Positions 55,616 to 64,000 of a stretch of DNA of 64,000 bases are shown piece after piece; position 1 is the first letter of the stretch, and every line of letters starts with the position of its first letter. The translations under genes and the position numbers were made by a program. The notes beneath the pieces are model-generated. The model saw only the letters and a list, made by a program, of their open reading frames with translations. It was not told where the DNA came from and ran no database searches. The stretch is from a bacterium C-53 (lineage in GTDB: Bacteria > Bacillota > Clostridia > Lachnospirales > Lachnospiraceae), in assembly GCA_003612525.1 (NCBI GenBank), contig RAZD01000005.1, positions 62,001 to 126,000 on the forward strand. Reading direction: 5' to 3'.

Positions 55616-57278
55616 ATGACACGACTAAAAAATAAAGTTAAACAAAAATACATCATATTATGTGGTATTCTTTTACTGGGTTTTCTTGCATATGTAGTTC
55701 AGTTAACACATGCAGGGCTTTGGTATGACGAGGCAATTGAGTATTTTTATTCAAAGGTAATTTATGGCGTGGTTCCGGGAGGATTCGGACATGTAAATAT
55801 GTATGAACGAATTTGCAGTACTTATCAGCCTCCTCTTTATAATATATTGATGTATTTTTGGCTAAGCATCTTTGACAGTGAGTTTGGATTTAGGATGGCT
55901 GGCGTAATAATAACACTTATAGGCGCCATAGGAATTTTCAAGGGTCTTGAGGAATTAACACAGGATATAAAATATTCATCTTTGGGAACTTTACTTTATA
56001 TTTTTACCTATAGTGTTGGTTATTATGCCTTAGAATGTGCGGAATATAATTTGATGTTATGCTTTCTGTCGTGGACAGCATATTTTTATATAAGAATTAT
56101 AAATAGAATGGATGTTCCATCATTGGTGGGATTTTTTATGTGCGCCTGTTTGTCTGTATATAGTCAATATGGCGCTGCTTTTGTAGTAATTGGGATGTTT
56201 GTTTCGATTGCTGTACATATAATAAAAAACAGAAATTGGAAACTGCTGCAAAGAACAATATTTATTACAGGTATTGTATTGATAGTGTTCGTTATACCAT
56301 TGATTATTTTCTTTTTATTACCGCAGATGAATAAGCAGGGAAGTGTCGATGTGTCACATCATCCTGTATTTATCTATAATATAGCGATAGATTTTATAAT
56401 CAGTTTTGTAAACTCACTTCGGTTTTTTCTGGGAGGCTCAGGTGTTCTTGACTTGGGGCTTCTGATTTGTTTGATAGGGGGGGGGTATGGCTGGATTCTT
56501 TACAGGTATTGTTATTGTAAAGAAAGAGAAGGAAATCTTTCCGCTTCTTATTACAATTCTGGTGTCTTGGACATGCTATTTTATCGCAGTGGCGTGTTCT
56601 TTCTATGGATATAATAATTGGTCGGGAGCTTTAGGAACCTATAATATTGGTGGAAGATATGCTTTGTTTTTTATACCTGTAGTGCTGCTTACACTTGTTG
56701 ATGGTGTAAGATTGTTCTTGGATTGGGTGAGGGAAAAGAGAAAGTCAATTTATAAAATATTGGCAGGTACAGTTCTTGCCTATGCAATAGTTTTTTGTGG
56801 AATTGGAGTTGTGAAATTAGATTTTGTAAATTGGAATAAAGGGGATGTAAGGGAACTGGTCAGCGCCTGGTATGAAGCTGATGCATATACTTCTAATACG
56901 CTAGTACATCAATGGGAGGATGCTGTCTTCCAGTTTTACCTTATTCATGATCAAGAATATGATGAATCGTTTCAGGAGCAAATTTATGCAGCTGAAATTT
57001 GGATAAGGACAGCTGAATATAGTGAGATGAAAGAAAAGCTTGGTGAGATGGGGTATCTGGATATGGATGAGTTTTATTACATTTGTCCAGTAAAACAGTA
57101 TACGGACAGTTACCAGGCATTTATAGATGTGATGGAGGATCATGGTTTTGAAATAAAAAGAGTATATGAAGAAAATACTGCACTTCTTCATCTTGTGAGA
57201 AGATTGCCACATAATATGCAATCTATGCTTGAAGAAAAGAAAGAAGAGTGTAGAGCGGGAGGCAGAAATGATAGCTAA
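55616..57278 (+). pseudogene. GT39/PMT-like membrane glycosyltransferase, phase-OFF at a G9 tract
   Basis: The first frame (from ATG 55616) gives about 290 residues of a GT-C enzyme: LTHAGLWYDEAIEYFYS with the Asp-Glu catalytic pair in the first outer loop, YQPPLYNILMYFW, and about eight membrane segments. At nine G (56477-56485) it shifts and ends at 56614. The rest, starting MAGFFTGIVIVKKEKE with further membrane segments, PVVLLTLVDG and a soluble C-terminal domain, lies in another frame to 57278. Loss of one G (G8) restores one protein of about 553 residues. Both parts are otherwise intact, so this looks like a switch in the OFF state. GT39 enzymes use prenyl-phosphate sugars at the outer face. 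Confidence 0.78.
56477..56485 (+). repeat. Poly-G tract G9 in the GT39-like gene
   Basis: Nine G after TTGATA, followed by TATGG. G8 or G11 joins the two halves. Candidate phase switch, OFF. Confidence 0.83.
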
Positions 57279-58887
57279 ATTAAAAAAACGGGATGTAGTA
57301 TTTGCTTTTGTATTTGCCTTTTTCTTCGGACTTTTTAATGCATATGGAAGAGTATTAAAGGATGTAAGCGAACTGGAAAGTATAGATAAGATGATTATTG
57401 TATACAATACCATAATTATTACATTTGCTATGGCTGTGTTTTATCTTGCTTTGAAAGGTACTATGCTTCGGTGTAAGAGAATAAATTATTTGGCCCCAAT
57501 AAAAAGGGGGGGGTATAAGGGAGATAGGAAGTATTTTATTTATTGTACTCTGGTGATTTTTCTTTTATGGATTCCTGTATTTTTGGCATATTATCCGGGC
57601 CTTTTTGCCTATGATGTGATGAGTCAGATTCCTCAAACAATTGGCAGCTATAGTACACATCATCCATTAATTCATACGTTATATCTTCAGTTTTTTTATA
57701 ATTTGATAGGAGGAAAGTTATTAAATAACTATAATTCTGGAATTGCGTTTGCCTCTTTGGTTCAAATGTTTCTTTTTTCAATGATGATTTCATATACGCA
57801 TCTGTTTTTCCGCAGGATTGGAGTTCGGAGATGGGTAAGATATATATTAGTAGGTTTAACGGCTATTTTACCTTTTTTCTCAATGCTGGCAATATCAATG
57901 ACAAAGGATGTCTTCTTTTCAGGGTTTGTAGCGCTTTTTGTTACGAATTTATGTTATTGGGAAAAGGATGAAAATTATTATGGCAGAATGTTGACGGTTA
58001 TATTTTACATTATTTCAATATGCGGGGTGATCCTTTTCCGGAATAATGGCATTTATGGTGTAGTTACAGTGGCTCTTGGAATTGGATGTTCTCTGATATT
58101 GCGAGAAAAAAGATCAAAGCAGTTTCTTTATACATTAGTGGGTCTGTTGATTGGAATATTGATAAACTGTGGGCTCAAAGTAGGATTACAAGCCCAAAAA
58201 GGTTCCTTAAATGAGGCATTAAGCCTTCCATATCAGCAGATTTCATGTGTGTATAATCGCAATTATGATAAGTTGGCAGAAGATGAAATGAAACAGATTC
58301 GGGATTTTATACCTAATGTAGAACAATATAATCCGTCTCTGTCTGATCCGGTTAAAGCAAATGCGTATGGTGCAGATGACTTAAAAGGCTTTTTGAGCCT
58401 TTATATGAAATTGGGATTGAAATATCCTGCATCTTATATAAGGGCTTATACGCAGCATAATTTGGGTTATTTATATATTTTAGATGTTTCTAGTTCAAGA
58501 ATATATGGATATACGTTGGAGGAGCGTCAGGGATATCTGTTGACTGATACAAAACAGGGATTTGACATAAAGCATAAGTCTTTTATTCCAAGATTAGAGA
58601 GAGTTTATGAACGATTATATACAACTAACAAATATCAGGATTTGTTAATTTTAGATTTGTTATGTTCACCTGGTTTTTATTTCTGGGGTATTGTATTGAT
58701 TATGTTTTACTGCGCCGATCTGCGTTGTAGAAAACTTTTCTATCCTGCTTTGTTTGTGGGAACATATATGTTGACTTTGTTAGATGGGCCTTGTGTTCTT
58801 ATTCGGTATGCATTGCCTTATATTGTTTGTGTACCAGTGATGTTATGTTTTATGCTGGAAGGAGAGAAAGAGAGTGGCAATCCATGA
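57268..58887 (+). CDS. DUF6020-like polytopic membrane protein with in-frame G8 tract (ON)
   Basis: A 539-residue protein with about twelve membrane segments. ATG 57268 follows GGGAGG; the ORF opens earlier inside the previous gene. Motifs FLAYYPGLFAYDVMSQIPQT, THHPLIHTLYLQFFY and SMTKDVFFSGFVALFVTNL are shared in layout with the gene at 13226. A positively charged cytoplasmic loop holds KRGGYK, coded by eight G at 57506-57513. One G more gives GTA TAA, an immediate stop; one fewer stops after 15 codons. The current state is ON. Likely a GT-C-type glycan-modifying enzyme, not proven. Confidence 0.68.
   Translation: MIAKLKKRDVVFAFVFAFFFGLFNAYGRVLKDVSELESIDKMIIVYNTIIITFAMAVFYLALKGTMLRCKRINYLAPIKRGGYKGDRKYFIYCTLVIFLLWIPVFLAYYPGLFAYDVMSQIPQTIGSYSTHHPLIHTLYLQFFYNLIGGKLLNNYNSGIAFASLVQMFLFSMMISYTHLFFRRIGVRRWVRYILVGLTAILPFFSMLAISMTKDVFFSGFVALFVTNLCYWEKDENYYGRMLTVIFYIISICGVILFRNNGIYGVVTVALGIGCSLILREKRSKQFLYTLVGLLIGILINCGLKVGLQAQKGSLNEALSLPYQQISCVYNRNYDKLAEDEMKQIRDFIPNVEQYNPSLSDPVKANAYGADDLKGFLSLYMKLGLKYPASYIRAYTQHNLGYLYILDVSSSRIYGYTLEERQGYLLTDTKQGFDIKHKSFIPRLERVYERLYTTNKYQDLLILDLLCSPGFYFWGIVLIMFYCADLRCRKLFYPALFVGTYMLTLLDGPCVLIRYALPYIVCVPVMLCFMLEGEKESGNP
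57506..57513 (+). repeat. Poly-G tract G8 in the DUF6020-like gene
   Basis: Eight G after AAAAA, followed by TATAAG. In frame now; changes by one base truncate the protein. Candidate phase switch, ON. Confidence 0.82.
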
Positions 58888-58899
58888 TATGTAGTGGTT

Positions 58900-59060
58900 A
58901 AGCTTTTTGGTATAATAATCTAATCCGCCTTCCGGTATTTCTGGTAGCTATAGTAGGTATTTGGGCAAATCCGCAGTCGTCGCAGTAACCACCGGACATT
59001 GAATTCTTTCATAAGTTCCATTTCATTTGGGACATTAGGATTGGCTGGAGTTTTTGTTTG
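58900..59060 (-). mobile_element. Decayed IS3-family-like transposase fragment
   Basis: The minus strand reads PNVPNEMELMKEFNVRWLL then RRLRICPNTYYSYQKYRKAD and a stop; skipping five bases it would go on DYYTKK. Basic residues with a (V/I)xxxxYYxYxKxR pattern are how orfB of IS3-type transposases begins. There are no ends or full gene, so it is a relic. It marks the junction between two parts of the glycan locus. Confidence 0.4.
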
Positions 59061-59292
59061 ACAAAGATAGAATATTTACTGTGGAACGGTTTGTTGGTAT
59101 AAGACAGAAATTCGACAACAGATTTTTTCATAGCTAATTCTTGCCAACATAGATTTCTACTCATAAATACAATAGTTTTCATAGAAGCAAACTGTGTGTG
59201 GTACTCTTTAATAAAAATGAAACATAATTTCATAAGGAACTATTTTGTACCATCTCTCATTTTTTCTAAATCATATCTAATGTTGTTTATCC

Positions 59293-59784
59293 TTGACTTT
59301 AACTAAATTTCGAAATGGCGTATTTGTTGCTTTTAAAAATTCGTAGATTATTTCAATCTGCGAATTTTTAATACGTAGCTCTATATTTTAAATATCGTCA
59401 ATTAAAATAGACCCTTAAAAAAATATATATAAATCTTAAAGTGTCATTTTCAAATATAAATTAAAATAATTTACGCCTATTTCTTTCTAATATTATTGGC
59501 TATTACCTTATTATTGCCTTATTAAATTGACCATTTTTTTGACCATGTATTTAAGAGAAAAGCCATTTCACAAAACAGTATTTAAATAGTATAACTCCAT
59601 TTCATGTCAGAACCAAATTAACATTGACAGATAAATAAAAAAGGTTACTATTAACCAAGCAGCTTTAGGAGAGATTCAATATTGTACTATAGTAAGATTG
59701 CGCTCGATTAATTCGCAGATTGAAATAATCTGCGAATTAATGAAAGTAACAAATACACTATTTTGAAATGTAGCTAAAATCAGA
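59293..59784 (+). mobile_element. MITE-like element with long inverted repeats, or invertible promoter segment
   Basis: About 80 bases at the left end (59293-59376) match the reverse complement of about 80 bases at the right end (59703-59784) at roughly four of five positions. Shared parts include GTATTTGTT and a perfect 22-base core, AGATTATTTCAATCTGCGAA plus TT. Each arm also contains its own palindrome (TTCGCAGATT...AATCTGCGAA). The roughly 330 bases between are AT-rich and noncoding. A small nonautonomous transposon is the simplest reading. The promoter inside (59624-59651) makes an invertible switch possible. Confidence 0.6.
59624..59651 (+). promoter_or_regulatory. Putative promoter inside the inverted-repeat element
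   Basis: TTGACA at 59624-59629, a 16-base spacer and TACTAT at 59646-59651, pointing at the Gtr-type genes downstream. GGTTA-CTAT-TAACC forms a small palindrome over the -10, a possible operator. Confidence 0.45.
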
Positions 59785-59917
59785 AAGTAGAAAGTATTAG
59801 ATATGTTTAGGGAATGGCGGAGAATGGATACGGGGGAGGATAGTATTTTGCGCTATATTAAAGAATACTTCCACAGTTTGTCTCATTGTCTGTACATCTA
59901 TGGTTATGGAGGAAAAA

Positions 59918-61519
59918 ATGGTAACTTTCTTAATTGTTTTTTTATGGATTATCTTTCTATTTGTCTTTTTAAAACTAAAAGGAAGTGTTGAGAGAAAGAA
60001 GGAATATATTCTTGCATTTGCTTTTTTATGTGTTTATCCATATTCTTTGCGTATTATACGAATTTATTAATAAGCGGTTACCATTTAGTAGATGACCATG
60101 AGATTATTCGTATTCATTCTCATATACAAAGCAATGGTTTTTTTAATACATTAATTTTATGGTTAAAAAGTGATCTGGCAATTAGATTCCGTCCCACTTA
60201 TTGGTTGTTACGAGTGTCTGAGACAGCGCTTATTGGAGACAATATGTTTTTGTGGCATATAGTGCAGGCAGTCGTAACTGGTGTAGGCACATTTTCTGTC
60301 TATGTATTATCCAGAAAAATGAATTGTCATTATGCATTATCAGTTGTTTTTTCTTTTATTATTTTATGTGGTGAGCAATGTGCCATAATATGGAGCCTAG
60401 GGCCGCAGGAAGGGTGGGGATTGATGTTTGTTGCGGTTTCTTATATATGTGTTATTAACTACCATAATAATGCCAGTACAAAAAATTTGATACTTTTGTC
60501 AATATGTTCTATTTTATTGGCTGGAATTAAGGAATCATTTCTTGTGATAGTTCCGACGGAAATTCTTTTTTTGGCATATTTGCAAATTTGTTCAGAACAA
60601 AATTCCAGTTCAAAGCATTCAATATTTTATTTTTTAAAAAAATCTTAAATTTATAATTTTGAATATTTTTATTACATTTACAGGGATTTTTATAATATTT
60701 AGATATGTAGGAACGAATCGAATTGGATATGCCGGAATAGATAGTTCTTTTTCTGTTGCAGATTATTGCACTGCAATTAATGGGATAGTTTCAAAACCAT
60801 TTTCGCTTTATTTGGATATACTATTAAAATTGATAGTATTTTTGATCTTTCCTTTTTTAGCATTATGTTTTTGCTTTTATAGGATACAAATAAAAAAATT
60901 ATTTTGGGCGTTTATTCTATTGTTTTATTATTTAGGAACACAGTTTATATTGTATAGCAAAAGTGGAATGTTTGAAAGATATCTAATTCCGTCTTTGTTT
61001 GGCTATTTCTTTTTTGTGGTTGTATTACTATATGATTGGTATAAAGGCTTAGATATGCCAAAGCATTATGAAAAGATATATTTTGCTATTTTGGGAATCT
61101 TGCTATTTTCTGTATTCAAAATATCAGATGTTAAGGGGGCAGCTCAGGGATATGCCACAGACGGAGTGCAAACTACAGAAATTCTGGAGATTGTAAATAC
61201 AGTTTCAAATAAAGAAGAAAATAATATTTTAGTGTGTTTTGGATATGAGCAAGATTATGCGGCTTCAGTTTATTTGTGTATTAAATATGGTTTATCAAAC
61301 GTGTATAATGTACACTATTCAGATAATAGTGATGGTTATTATTATAGAGGGTACCCAGCTTCTGAAACAGGAAAAAGTATAGATATGGAAAATGTAGATG
61401 TTTTTGTAGGAAGATCTGATCTTTTAGATAATTTATTTTATGAAAAAGGAATGTCAGAAAGAGATATGGAACAGAAGGAAGTAGGCATGTATAGTATCTA
61501 CAAAGTAACAAAAAGGTAG
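59918..61519 (+). pseudogene. Gtr-type membrane glycosyltransferase split by shifts at T6 and A7 runs
   Basis: GGAGG precedes ATG 59918, which opens MVTFLIVFLWIIFLFVFLK. At six T (60022-60027) the reading must gain a base to enter the next part (CLSIFFAYYTNLLISGYHLV, DDHEIIRIHS, and ALIGDNMFLWHIVQAVVTG). That part ends at 60648 just after seven A (60631-60637 region); dropping one A continues smoothly as YFLKNLKFIILNIFITFTG to 61519. With both fixed the product is about 533 residues with about ten membrane segments. It stands before GtrB and GtrA genes, the place of the serotype-specific glycosyltransferase. Real decay, phase variation and assembly error are all possible. Confidence 0.65.
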
Positions 61520-61528
61520 GCTGCAAAA

Positions 61529-62497
61529 ATGAAAAACACTATATTATATATTGTTGTACCTTGTTATAATGAGGAAGAAATTATAAAAGATTCCGTTAAA
61601 ATATTACGTAATAAGTTAAAACAATTAAAAGAAGAAGAAATAATAAATTCAGAAAGTAAAATTCTATTTGTTAATGATGGCAGCCGAGATAAAACAAAAT
61701 ATATTTTGATAGATATTTGCAGAGCAAATAACGATTGTTTGTTAATTAATTTTGTAAAAAATTTTGGACATCAGAATTCAGTTCTGGCTGGTATAAATTA
61801 CTCTAGTGAGTGTGCAGATGCAATTATTTCAATTGATGCAGATTTACAACAGGATATTAATGCAATCGAAGACTTTGTCAAATTGTATGATCAGGGGAAT
61901 GATATCGTTTATGGGGTTAGAAATAACAGGAAAACAGATGGGTTATTTAAGCGGTTTTCTGCATTATTGTTTTATAAAATTATGCAGATTTTAGGGTGTA
62001 ATATTATTACAAATTCTGCTGATTATAGGCTGATGTCGCAAAAAGCAGCACAAACCCTTGAGCAATATACAGAAACTAATATATTTTTAAGAGGCTTAAT
62101 TCTATTTATGGGTTTTCAGTCAGATATTGTTTATTTTGATGTCAAAGAAAGGGAAAAAGGAAAATCAAAATACACGGTTAGTAAGATGATTTCGCTTGCT
62201 ATTGATGGAATAACTTCCTTTAGTGTAAGGCCGATTAGATTTATTACTTTATTAGGCTTAATTATTTGCATGCTGAGCATTGGTATGATCACTTATAGTA
62301 TTGTAACTTATTTACAAGGTGGTATTGTGCCAGGGTATACAACAAATGTTGTTTCTACTTGGTTTATGGGAGGCTTGCTTATGTTTTCTATAGGTATAAT
62401 CGGGGAATATATTGGAAAGATATATATTGAAACTAAGAAAAGACCAAGATACATTATTGAATCAGCAATTTTAAATAAGGAAACAGAAGAGAAATAA
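61529..62497 (+). CDS. GtrB-type bactoprenol glucosyltransferase
   Basis: A 322-residue GT2 enzyme with two C-terminal membrane segments (about 232-255 and 270-290). Motifs: IVVPCYNEEEIIKDSVKIL, FVNDGSRDKTKYIL, NFVKNFGHQNSVLAGINYS, the metal site SIDADLQQD, and NSADYRLMSQKAAQ, KGKSKYTVSKMISLAIDG. GtrB transfers glucose, or another sugar, from UDP to undecaprenyl phosphate on the inner face. GtrA then flips it and the type-specific Gtr attaches it to the glycan. The next gene, starting two bases after its stop, is GtrA. Confidence 0.88.
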   Translation: MKNTILYIVVPCYNEEEIIKDSVKILRNKLKQLKEEEIINSESKILFVNDGSRDKTKYILIDICRANNDCLLINFVKNFGHQNSVLAGINYSSECADAIISIDADLQQDINAIEDFVKLYDQGNDIVYGVRNNRKTDGLFKRFSALLFYKIMQILGCNIITNSADYRLMSQKAAQTLEQYTETNIFLRGLILFMGFQSDIVYFDVKEREKGKSKYTVSKMISLAIDGITSFSVRPIRFITLLGLIICMLSIGMITYSIVTYLQGGIVPGYTTNVVSTWFMGGLLMFSIGIIGEYIGKIYIETKKRPRYIIESAILNKETEEK

Positions 62498-62499
62498 AA

Positions 62500-62922
62500 A
62501 TGCAATGGTTACGTAGATTATATAAAGATAGTCTAATAAAGTTTATTTTTATAGGTATGCTAAATACATTGATCGGTACTTCTGTAATGTTCTTGTGCTA
62601 CCGGTTATTAGGTCTGGGGTGTTGGTTATCAAGCGCTATGAATTATATTGTGGGAAGCATTTTTAGTTATTTTGCAAATAAATATTTTACATTTCAATCC
62701 AAAGGTAAGTCACCAACGGAAATAATTAAGTTTTTACTGAACATTTTTATTTGTTATATAATTGCTTATGGATGTGCTAAACCTGCGGTTAAAATTGTTA
62801 TGTCCTATTTTAAGCCATTGGGTAATAATGCCTTAAATGAAATTGCAATGATAATAGGCATGATATTGTTTGTGTTTTTAAATTATTTTGGACAGAAATT
62901 TTTTGTTTTTATAAAAAAGTAA
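62500..62922 (+). CDS. GtrA-family membrane protein
   Basis: A 140-residue protein with four membrane segments: IKFIFIGMLNTLIGTSVMFL, a MNYIVGSIFSYFANKYFTF motif and an ending FLNYFGQKFFVF, all typical of GtrA. It is thought to flip prenyl-phosphate-linked glucose across the membrane for side-chain addition. It completes a three-gene cassette (59918, 61529, 62500), but the type-specific enzyme is frameshifted in this sequence, so the side chain may not be added at present. Confidence 0.88.
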   Translation: MQWLRRLYKDSLIKFIFIGMLNTLIGTSVMFLCYRLLGLGCWLSSAMNYIVGSIFSYFANKYFTFQSKGKSPTEIIKFLLNIFICYIIAYGCAKPAVKIVMSYFKPLGNNALNEIAMIIGMILFVFLNYFGQKFFVFIKK

Positions 62923-63059
62923 GGTATTTCTTTGTTCAGAGTATCTAAATTAACTCTTCTTCTCACCATAATTCTCCGCGAATCACAATAGACACGCCAA
63001 CCAGAAAATGATATTATTTTTATTAAGAATTTAACAGAAGAGAAGAGGAATTTGGCAGG

Positions 63060-64000
63060 ATGAAGCAGTGGCTATTGGACAGAACGGGTGATGATCTGAA
63101 GAATATCAATTTTATTGATTTTATGGATGATTTTACATCATACGGAGTCGATTCTTTAATAGAAACAAAAGAGTTTGGACTGTGGGAGAGAATATTACAG
63201 TTTTTAAAATCCAACAGTGCAGGTTTGGGGGATTTGGACAGAGTTGCGATATTGAATTGTGTCGGTTATCTTGCGAATCTGCGAGGGGACTATAAATCGG
63301 CATTTATAAATTATGAAGATAGTATCCGTCAGCTCGCAAAAATCAGTCCTGACTGGGTTGATTACTTCATGAAACTTTCACAAAATAAAGACAGCCAGCC
63401 GGTTCTGCCACAGGTATACGGTGGACTTGCCGGCAAGTCATTCTATGATTATTTATATTTGTTAGGTGATGTCTACTATAGAAAGGCACGAATTTCAATT
63501 CGGACAAGAAAGCCGGATGCGGATACCGCTATATTCTTTGCGATAGAAATTTTTGATTTTTTATACAATACCGATGATCCGGATTTTCTGAAAAGTGAGC
63601 AATTTAAGAAGATCAAGCAGTATCGAATTGAATTATACAATGGAGTTGCACTCTTGAATCGTTATAAAAAAGACTTTCCGGTTGCGATCAGATATGCCAG
63701 GCAGTCGATTAAAATGCGGCTATATTTTGACAATCCGGCAAAAGAAAAGATTTATGATATTATGATCGAATGGGCGGACTTTCAATGTACAACAAGAACC
63801 GCTGCATATTTTAATACACTTGGTCAGATATTTTTAGGAATCGGCCGTCAGGAGAATAATACGGAAGAAGAACCGATCAGGACAGCTATTCGATGCTTTG
63901 AGATATCCATGGAAATAAAGCTGCGCATAGACGCAAGGAATCCGGCGCTGCCAGAATCTTATAATAATCTGGGTAAGGCATATGAACTGTTGATTCCTTT
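63060..64000 (+). CDS. TPR-like repeat protein (partial, runs off the window)
   Basis: From ATG 63060 (AGAGGA-type site upstream, in-frame stop at 63024) the frame stays open to the window end, 313 codons. The protein is helical, with pairs of helices carrying aromatic and small residues at TPR positions: YNGVALLNRYKKDFPVAIRY, AAYFNTLGQIFLGIGRQ and ESYNNLGKAYELL. TPR proteins bind other proteins or peptides. Base composition is less AT-rich than in the glycan genes before it, so it probably lies outside the locus. Specific function unknown. Confidence 0.65.
   Translation, partial: MKQWLLDRTGDDLKNINFIDFMDDFTSYGVDSLIETKEFGLWERILQFLKSNSAGLGDLDRVAILNCVGYLANLRGDYKSAFINYEDSIRQLAKISPDWVDYFMKLSQNKDSQPVLPQVYGGLAGKSFYDYLYLLGDVYYRKARISIRTRKPDADTAIFFAIEIFDFLYNTDDPDFLKSEQFKKIKQYRIELYNGVALLNRYKKDFPVAIRYARQSIKMRLYFDNPAKEKIYDIMIEWADFQCTTRTAAYFNTLGQIFLGIGRQENNTEEEPIRTAIRCFEISMEIKLRIDARNPALPESYNNLGKAYELLIP

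Noticed and set aside
56901-57413. A 170-codon minus-strand frame
   Set aside because: It lies opposite the overlapping ends of two membrane-protein genes, has no ribosome site and reads as low-complexity hydrophobic sequence.
59009-59233. A 74-codon minus-strand frame next to the IS scrap
   Set aside because: The transposase-like residues are in a different frame; this one shows no recognisable pattern.
59803-59991. Short plus-strand frame before the Gtr cassette
   Set aside because: No family features; the hydrophobic start MVTFLIVFLWII in another frame, with GGAGG before ATG 59918, is the better reading.
1-64000. tRNA, rRNA genes and CRISPR arrays
   Set aside because: I saw no cloverleaf-like gaps or regularly spaced short repeats; intergenic space is small and accounted for.

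Overview
The window is AT-rich Firmicutes DNA. Strong GGAGG-type ribosome binding sites, nearly all genes on the + strand, and surface proteins with GKDYTVTY-type repeats and an Ala/Glu-rich linker point to a Clostridia gut commensal, most likely Lachnospiraceae (inference from gene style; there is no rRNA gene to check). Almost all of it is one very large cell-surface polysaccharide locus.

Layout. 1-3256: tail of one secreted repeat protein and a complete secreted protein, each followed by a terminator. 3272-4741: a WecG/TagA-type glycosyltransferase fused to the membrane N-terminal half of a phosphoglycosyl transferase. 5038-8860: a leader with a terminator-like hairpin, then two glycosyltransferases and an ABC exporter (permease and ATPase). 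8919-21718: glycosyltransferases, two O-acyltransferases, large membrane proteins and two GlfT2-like (galactofuranosyltransferase-like) paralogs. 21723-25237: an inserted DUF262 / DUF3696-ATPase / unknown-protein cassette with a divergent 57-residue gene, probably defence-related. 25278-33514: glycosyltransferases and membrane glycan enzymes. 33565-39111: genes matching four steps of UDP-diacetamido-uronic acid synthesis, plus a deacetylase-like gene and an LpxD-like acyltransferase. 39108-45309: glycosyltransferases, a Wzx-type flippase, a VioA-like aminotransferase and an O-acyltransferase. 45551-55279: an acyl-modification module (NeuD-like acyltransferase, two SDRs, FkbM methyltransferase, acyl carrier protein, split transketolase, LuxE-LuxC fusion, AMP-ligase) resembling the tetronate genes of Vibrio cholerae O1. 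55616-62922: membrane glycosyltransferases and a GtrB/GtrA pair, with an IS remnant and a MITE-like inverted-repeat element between them. 63060-end: start of a repeat protein outside the locus.

The most striking feature is a set of six poly-G tracts (G8 to G10), all on the coding strand and all inside genes that decorate or extend a glycan. Three of these genes are in frame (25278, 44107, 57268) and three are out of frame (29866, 35743, 55616). For two of the broken genes (35743, 55616), removing one G restores the full protein. The third (29866) has a second, separate break. This is the signature of slipped-strand phase variation. Together the switches could give many surface-glycan variants from one chromosome. 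A seventh gene (59918-61519), belonging to the GtrA/GtrB cassette, is split by single-base shifts at a T6 and an A7 run.

Working model (inference): the ABC exporter and the GlfT2-like enzymes serve one glycan, the Wzx flippase and the amino-uronate genes serve a second, and the acyl module plus phase-variable membrane enzymes modify side groups. UDP-Galf mutase, the UDP-GlcNAc 6-dehydrogenase, the dTDP-sugar genes and an initiating phosphoglycosyl transferase catalytic domain were not seen and would have to lie outside the window.
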